This document shows, piece by piece, positions 61,213 to 64,000 of a DNA stretch of 64,000 nucleotides. Source of the stretch: JACDCA01 sp963810305 (lineage in GTDB: Bacteria > Acidobacteriota > Vicinamibacteria > Vicinamibacterales > 2-12-FULL-66-21); assembly GCA_963810305.1 (NCBI GenBank), contig CAWEMY010000001.1:186001-250000 (forward strand), in the 5' to 3' direction. Numbering within the stretch: position 1 is the stretch's first letter; each line of letters begins with the position of its first letter. The position numbers were made by a program, and so were the translations under genes. The notes under the pieces were generated by a model. That model saw only the letters and a list, made by a program, of their open reading frames with translations. It searched no databases and was not told where the DNA came from.

Positions 61213-61298
61213 GGCTGCCCCATCGTCAGAGCGTCCAGCCCTTTAGGGCTGCCCCATCGTCAGAGCGTCCAGCCCTTTAGGGCTGCCATCGTCAGAGC
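61201..61298. repeat. Three tandem copies of a 34-bp unit containing AGCCCTTTAGGGCT
   Basis: Copies at 61201-61234, 61235-61268 and 61269-61298 (the last two bases shorter in one run) carry the perfect palindrome AGCCCTTTAGGGCT and the tail CATCGTCAGAGCG. The first copy supplies the kinase TAG stop at 61210-61212. Each unit can form a short hairpin in the transcript. Confidence 0.88.
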
Positions 61299-61396
61299 GC
61301 CCAAACGTTCATTCCTCGTTAGATTTCACAACACAACCAAACGCCGCCGCTGACCGCTTCGTGGCGGAAAACGTGGCGATTGCTCTTGGAATGCGC

Positions 61397-61423
61397 CTTG
61401 CGTTTTTTCTGCTGTCCTCACAT
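61397..61423 (+). promoter_or_regulatory. Possible heat-shock (sigma32-like) promoter of the Hsp20 gene
   Basis: CTTGCG at 61397-61402, a 13-base spacer and CCTCACAT at 61416-61423 loosely resemble the sigma32 pattern CTTGAA-N13-CCCCATNT. The gene starts at 61484 behind AGGAGG. The match is partial, so this is tentative. Confidence 0.3.
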
Positions 61424-61483
61424 CACACAACTTGTCGCGCGACCTGATATCGACGTGGTCGCGTCACGCTCAGGAGGTTGAAC

Positions 61484-62062
61484 ATGGCACACACAAAGCA
61501 GGACACGCGTAATCAAACGGCAGAGCGGAACGAGAGATCGAGGAACCAGGCGCTCCAACGTGATCCGCAAACGCAGCCCTCGCGCTTCGGTGATCGTCCG
61601 TCTTTGTGGTCGGACAATCCTTTCAATGCAATGCGGCGGATGACCGAGGAAATGGAACGGTTCTTTGGTGACTTCGGCTTCGGATCACCCTTCCGCGGTT
61701 TCGGGGGCAGCCCGCAGCTGTCCCAGCAGTTGTGGTCGCCGCGCATCGAGGTCGATCAGGACGGCAGCGAGTTGACCGTCCGCGCCGACCTGCCGGGGCT
61801 GAAGAAGGAGGACGTGCAGATCGAAGTGTCGGACGGACTGGTCACCATCCAGGGGGAGCGTCGCAACGAACGCGAGGAGCGCCGCGAAGGCACGTATCAC
61901 ACCGAACGCTCCTACGGGCATTTCTACCGTTCCATTCCGCTGCCGGAAGGGGCCATCGAGGAAAGTGCGAAGGCCCGCTTCCGCAATGGCGTTCTCGAAG
62001 TGACGATCGAATGCCCGCCTCGCGAGGTCAGCAAATCCCGGAAGATCGACATCAGCGAGTAG
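61484..62062 (+). CDS. Hsp20/alpha-crystallin family small heat shock protein, 192 aa
   Basis: ATG 61484 lies six bases after AGGAGG. A long hydrophilic N-terminal arm (residues 1-50, rich in Arg, Asn and Gln) is followed by NPFNAMRRMTEEMERFFGDF and the alpha-crystallin domain: WSPRIEVDQDGSELTVRADL, LVTIQGERRNEREERREGTY, SYGHFYRSIPLPEGAIEESA and NGVLEVTIECPP. The C-terminal SRKIDIS resembles the IXI tail. It resembles the typical HSP17-like bacterial class and is clearly distinct from the shorter 47779 paralogue. Confidence 0.95.
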   Translation: MAHTKQDTRNQTAERNERSRNQALQRDPQTQPSRFGDRPSLWSDNPFNAMRRMTEEMERFFGDFGFGSPFRGFGGSPQLSQQLWSPRIEVDQDGSELTVRADLPGLKKEDVQIEVSDGLVTIQGERRNEREERREGTYHTERSYGHFYRSIPLPEGAIEESAKARFRNGVLEVTIECPPREVSKSRKIDISE

Positions 62063-62076
62063 TCGCAACTCGCCCA

Positions 62077-62111
62077 CACCGAGCCCGCCGCACTGTCGGC
62101 GGGCTTCGGTG
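62077..62111 (+). terminator. Strong hairpin after the Hsp20 gene
   Basis: A 14-base arm starting CACCGAGCCC, a 6-base loop and a 15-base arm ending TTCGGTG pair almost perfectly with one bulged T, starting 15 bases after the stop. The following bases are CCCAAAAA, without a T-run, so termination may need help or act weakly. Confidence 0.65.
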
Positions 62112-62149
62112 CCCAAAAACCGCCGTGCTAGAATTGTTTTCCCGCCTTG

Positions 62150-62225
62150 GCCGGCGTAGCTCAGTTGGTAGAGCAGCTGATTCGTAATCAGCAGGTCCTC
62201 GGTTCAAGTCCGAGCGCCGGCTCCA
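62150..62225 (+). tRNA. tRNA-Thr (anticodon CGT)
   Basis: All arms are visible: acceptor GCCGGCG pairs with CGCCGGC, D arm GCTC...GAGC, anticodon arm GCTGA/TCAGC with loop TTCGTAA (anticodon CGT, reading ACG), five-base variable region AGGTC, T arm CTCGG/CCGAG with loop TTCAAGT. Discriminator T is followed by an encoded CCA. The IS481-type remnant begins 13 bases after its 3' end. Confidence 0.97.
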
Positions 62226-62238
62226 AAATCCCAGGGTC

Positions 62239-62904
62239 TATTCCGGAGACATGGGTAACACCTTATTCCGGAGACATGGGTAACAGACTCGGACCGAACG
62301 GATTGTCGATCGGTTCGAGCCTGCAGGTCTCATCGTCAAAATAGCCCAGATCGTAGTGCATGAAGGTGACGAGCCACACGTGTTCCTCCACCTGCTTCAC
62401 TCCCACCTTCTGGCCCGCAAACACTTGGCTGACGTTCACCTTGCGGGTCTGGTAGCAAATCCGACCGCACGTGGTGATCACGGCGGTCCAGTCGTGAAAC
62501 GGATAGTCGAGCTCGTCGAGCCCGAGATAGGGTCGCGGCGACGGCGTGTAGAGTGACGCCGGCGTCTTCATCTCGAGCGCCTGATGCGGCCGCTCCTGGT
62601 TATAGCGACGCACGAAGGTGTCGAAGCGGCCTTGCTGCTGGAGCACATTCGAGCAGGCCGGCTGCGTCGCTTCGGTTTTCAGCGTCAAGTGCATGCGCTC
62701 GTGCCGGCCGTTCTGCTCCGGATGACCCGGCGTGATGCGCTCGAGCCCAATCCCGAGACGCAGCCACCACACCGACAGCTTGCTGAGGCCGTAGAGTGCG
62801 TGCGCGGAGGCGAACGGCACGCCGTTGTCGGTGCGAATCGCGCGCGGCAGCCCTGCCGCCTCCCTTGACATCCTGCCGAATTGATAGCCAGGCGCGACGG
62901 ACAA
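62239..62904 (-). mobile_element. IS481-family insertion sequence remnant with truncated transposase
   Basis: The C-terminal part of an IS481-type transposase is intact (62263-62904): the DDE-core segment LPRAIRTDNGVPFASAHALY, SVWWLRLGIGLERITPGHPE then QNGRHERMHLTLKTEATQ, and the typical tail LGLDELDYPFHDWTAVIT through VFAGQKVGVKQVEEHVWLV. The N-terminal helix-turn-helix and the first catalytic Asp are missing; upstream, the in-frame sequence meets a stop near 62940. The element end (TTCCGGAGACATGGGTAAC) is duplicated in tandem at 62239-62260 and 62264-62285. The copy cannot encode an active transposase. Confidence 0.88.
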
Positions 62905-63610
62905 TTGTCCGACCGCGTAGGCTCGTGACCCGTTTCGGGTTCACCGCCTGCCCGTAATCGTCGAACAGCGTCAGGCAAGGCCCCCGGCACTTCCGACTGA
63001 CTGCTGACCTGGATGCCACATCCAATAAGAATCTCCAGAAAAACGGGACTCCAACACAGATGAATTAGGTCCGGATTCGGAAACCCAACGGGCGATGCCT
63101 AGGTTCTATTGCGAGTCGGCCCCGGCCGCGGCCCGAATCCCATCGACTTTCTTCAAGGGCGCGAGCGCATCGCTTGACCTGGACGACGTTGGGGGACCCC
63201 ACCGACGTCCCTTCCGTCGAGGCTCTCCACCGTCGCGGACTCGATCGGCCCGAACTGCCGCCGAACTGTCGCGGCTTCGATTGTCTCGACCGAGGGCGGC
63301 GGCTCCGGCGCCAGCCAGCGGGTGACGGGCCTCAGACGGTTCCTCTTGGCTCCGGCACTCGGGTTCGCGGCATTCGGCCTGACGCCACACGCGTTCAGAG
63401 AGTCCTAACCGCTCCCACCAGACTGCCACCAGATGTCGGAGCGAGAGGCTCCGCCCTACGTCCTGACTCCTCGCGCCACAAGGAGGCCTATCTGGCCCGC
63501 CCGGTTACCGCCAGATCGGGGGGATTTCGTTACCCTTATAGCGCCGCCAATTTGTTCAGCGTGGCGGTCCCGGGCTGCAGTTTTCTGCGGCCTAAAGGAA
63601 ACAGGTATTC
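62905..63610. other. Region without a recognisable gene between the IS remnant and the J-domain gene
   Basis: About 700 bases in which no reading frame has convincing protein character. Minus-strand frames near 62940-63060 may be the decayed start of the IS481 element. A minus-strand stretch around 63180-63340 gives some protein-like sequence (KRNRLRPVTRWLAPEPPPSV), but no start or family is recognisable. A small hairpin GCGGAGCCTCTCGC-type lies near 63437-63452. Some of this may be degraded gene sequence carried with the IS. Confidence 0.4.
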
Positions 63611-63730
63611 ATGCGTATGGACCCCGCGATTCTTCTCGCCGTTGCGGTCTGTTCCCTCAGCGTTGTCAACCTTGAAGCCCTGAGCGATCAACGTGCGACG
63701 ACGACTCGCCCAGGCACCCGCCGCGCTTAA
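63611..63730 (+). CDS. Possible 39-residue peptide with a hydrophobic N-terminus
   Basis: ATG 63611 follows AAAGGAAAC at plausible spacing. The peptide reads MRMDPAILLAVAVCSLSVVN then a short basic tail ending GTRRA, with the stop at 63728-63730. One hydrophobic segment could span a membrane. I know no homologue. It lies 31 bases before the J-domain gene and could be a leader or a chance frame. Confidence 0.3.
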   Translation: MRMDPAILLAVAVCSLSVVNLEALSDQRATTTRPGTRRA

Positions 63731-63761
63731 TCACAACGTCTCAGGAGCCGAAAAGACCGCC

Positions 63762-64000
63762 ATGGCCGACGATCAGCCGCTCGATTGTTACGAGATTCTT
63801 CAAATCAGCCCGAATGCAGACCCGGACACGATTCACCGGCTGTTCCGCCTGCTGGCGCAGCGCTATCATCCGGACAATCAGGACACCGGCGACGCCGCGC
63901 GATTCCGCAAGCTCCGCGAGGCGTACACCATTCTCCGCGATGCGGAGAAGCGCGCCCAGTACGACACCAAGTACGAGGCGCTCCGGCAGCAGCGGTGGAG
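63762..64000 (+). CDS. J-domain (DnaJ-like) protein, N-terminal part, cut by the window edge
   Basis: The visible 79 residues are a complete J domain: LDCYEILQISPNADPDTIHR, the HPD motif in LLAQRYHPDNQDTGDAARFR, and the helix AYTILRDAEKRAQYDTKYEA. J domains stimulate DnaK-type ATPases. CAGGAG lies about 15 bases upstream of the ATG. Without the rest, it cannot be told from a full DnaJ, but the absence of a glycine-rich linker so far and the early extra residues favour a specialised J-domain protein. Confidence 0.9.
   Translation, partial: MADDQPLDCYEILQISPNADPDTIHRLFRLLAQRYHPDNQDTGDAARFRKLREAYTILRDAEKRAQYDTKYEALRQQRW

Noticed and set aside
63520..63610. Possible riboswitch upstream of the small peptide and J-domain gene
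   Set aside because: The GC-rich stem-forming sequence near 63545-63600 does not match any riboswitch consensus I can recall, including cyclic-di-GMP, fluoride and cobalamin types.

Overview
The window is a dense, GC-rich bacterial chromosome segment, most probably from Acidobacteriota and plausibly from the Vicinamibacteria. The pointers are a VWFA-related protein of the acidobacterial type (13684-15756), a TonB-dependent receptor with an N-terminal carboxypeptidase-regulatory domain, an ECF42 sigma factor paired with a DGPF protein, an EF-P with a TPGNLRGF tip loop, and a protein kinase fused to AAA and TPR regions. I see no phage, CRISPR array, rRNA or plasmid genes. The only mobile DNA is an IS481-type remnant beside a tRNA-Thr.

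Layout. 1-5.3 kb: amidohydrolase fragment, two convergent glutamate dehydrogenases, a secreted M6-like protease. 5.3-11.4 kb: a diaminopimelate/lysine operon on the minus strand (asd, lysC, dapB, dapA, dapD and a dapE-like M20 peptidase). 11.4-20.2 kb: frameshifted secreted protein, DGPF protein, ECF42 sigma factor, VWA protein, acyl-CoA dehydrogenase, SUMF1-domain and PQQ-propeller proteins, M28 peptidase remnant. 20.2-28.1 kb: TonB receptor and two paralogous secreted amidohydrolases, divergent from a double HTH-cupin regulator and a small cupin. 28.1-32.9 kb: four-repeat secreted protein, second acyl-CoA dehydrogenase, histidine kinase, HIT protein. 33.0-44.6 kb: housekeeping block (HU/IHF, rpsA, cmk, rluB-like, scpB, scpA, trpS, M50 protease, uvrC) with a DUF6335 histone-like gene and a hydrolase gene inserted in the opposite orientation. 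44.7-57.7 kb: CDP-alcohol phosphatidyltransferase, tdk, efp, Hsp20, HtrA-type protease, AAG glycosylase, HEAT protein, uvrA, RRM protein, EEP lipoprotein, serine hydrolase. 57.7-64 kb: large protein kinase, second Hsp20, tRNA-Thr, IS remnant, J-domain protein.

The most unusual feature is a set of short-period (mostly 7 bp) tandem arrays. Unit families include TAACTTC, CAGTAAT, ACGTGCG, TCAATCG, AACTCCA, GCGGGGC and GAGCCCC. Many are two inverted blocks that could fold into one long hairpin. They fill gene junctions, often supply the stop codons of flanking genes, and in several places run into coding sequence: the C-terminal tail of the rluB product, an in-frame insert in uvrC, and a C-terminal extension of the ECF42 factor. 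Other dispersed repeats are inserted in frame in uvrA. The sequences are unrelated while the period and inverted layout are shared, which suggests a common generating process.

A caution: at least six conserved reading frames carry single-base frameshifts (five apparent insertions, one apparent deletion), uvrA having two. Some may be assembly errors.
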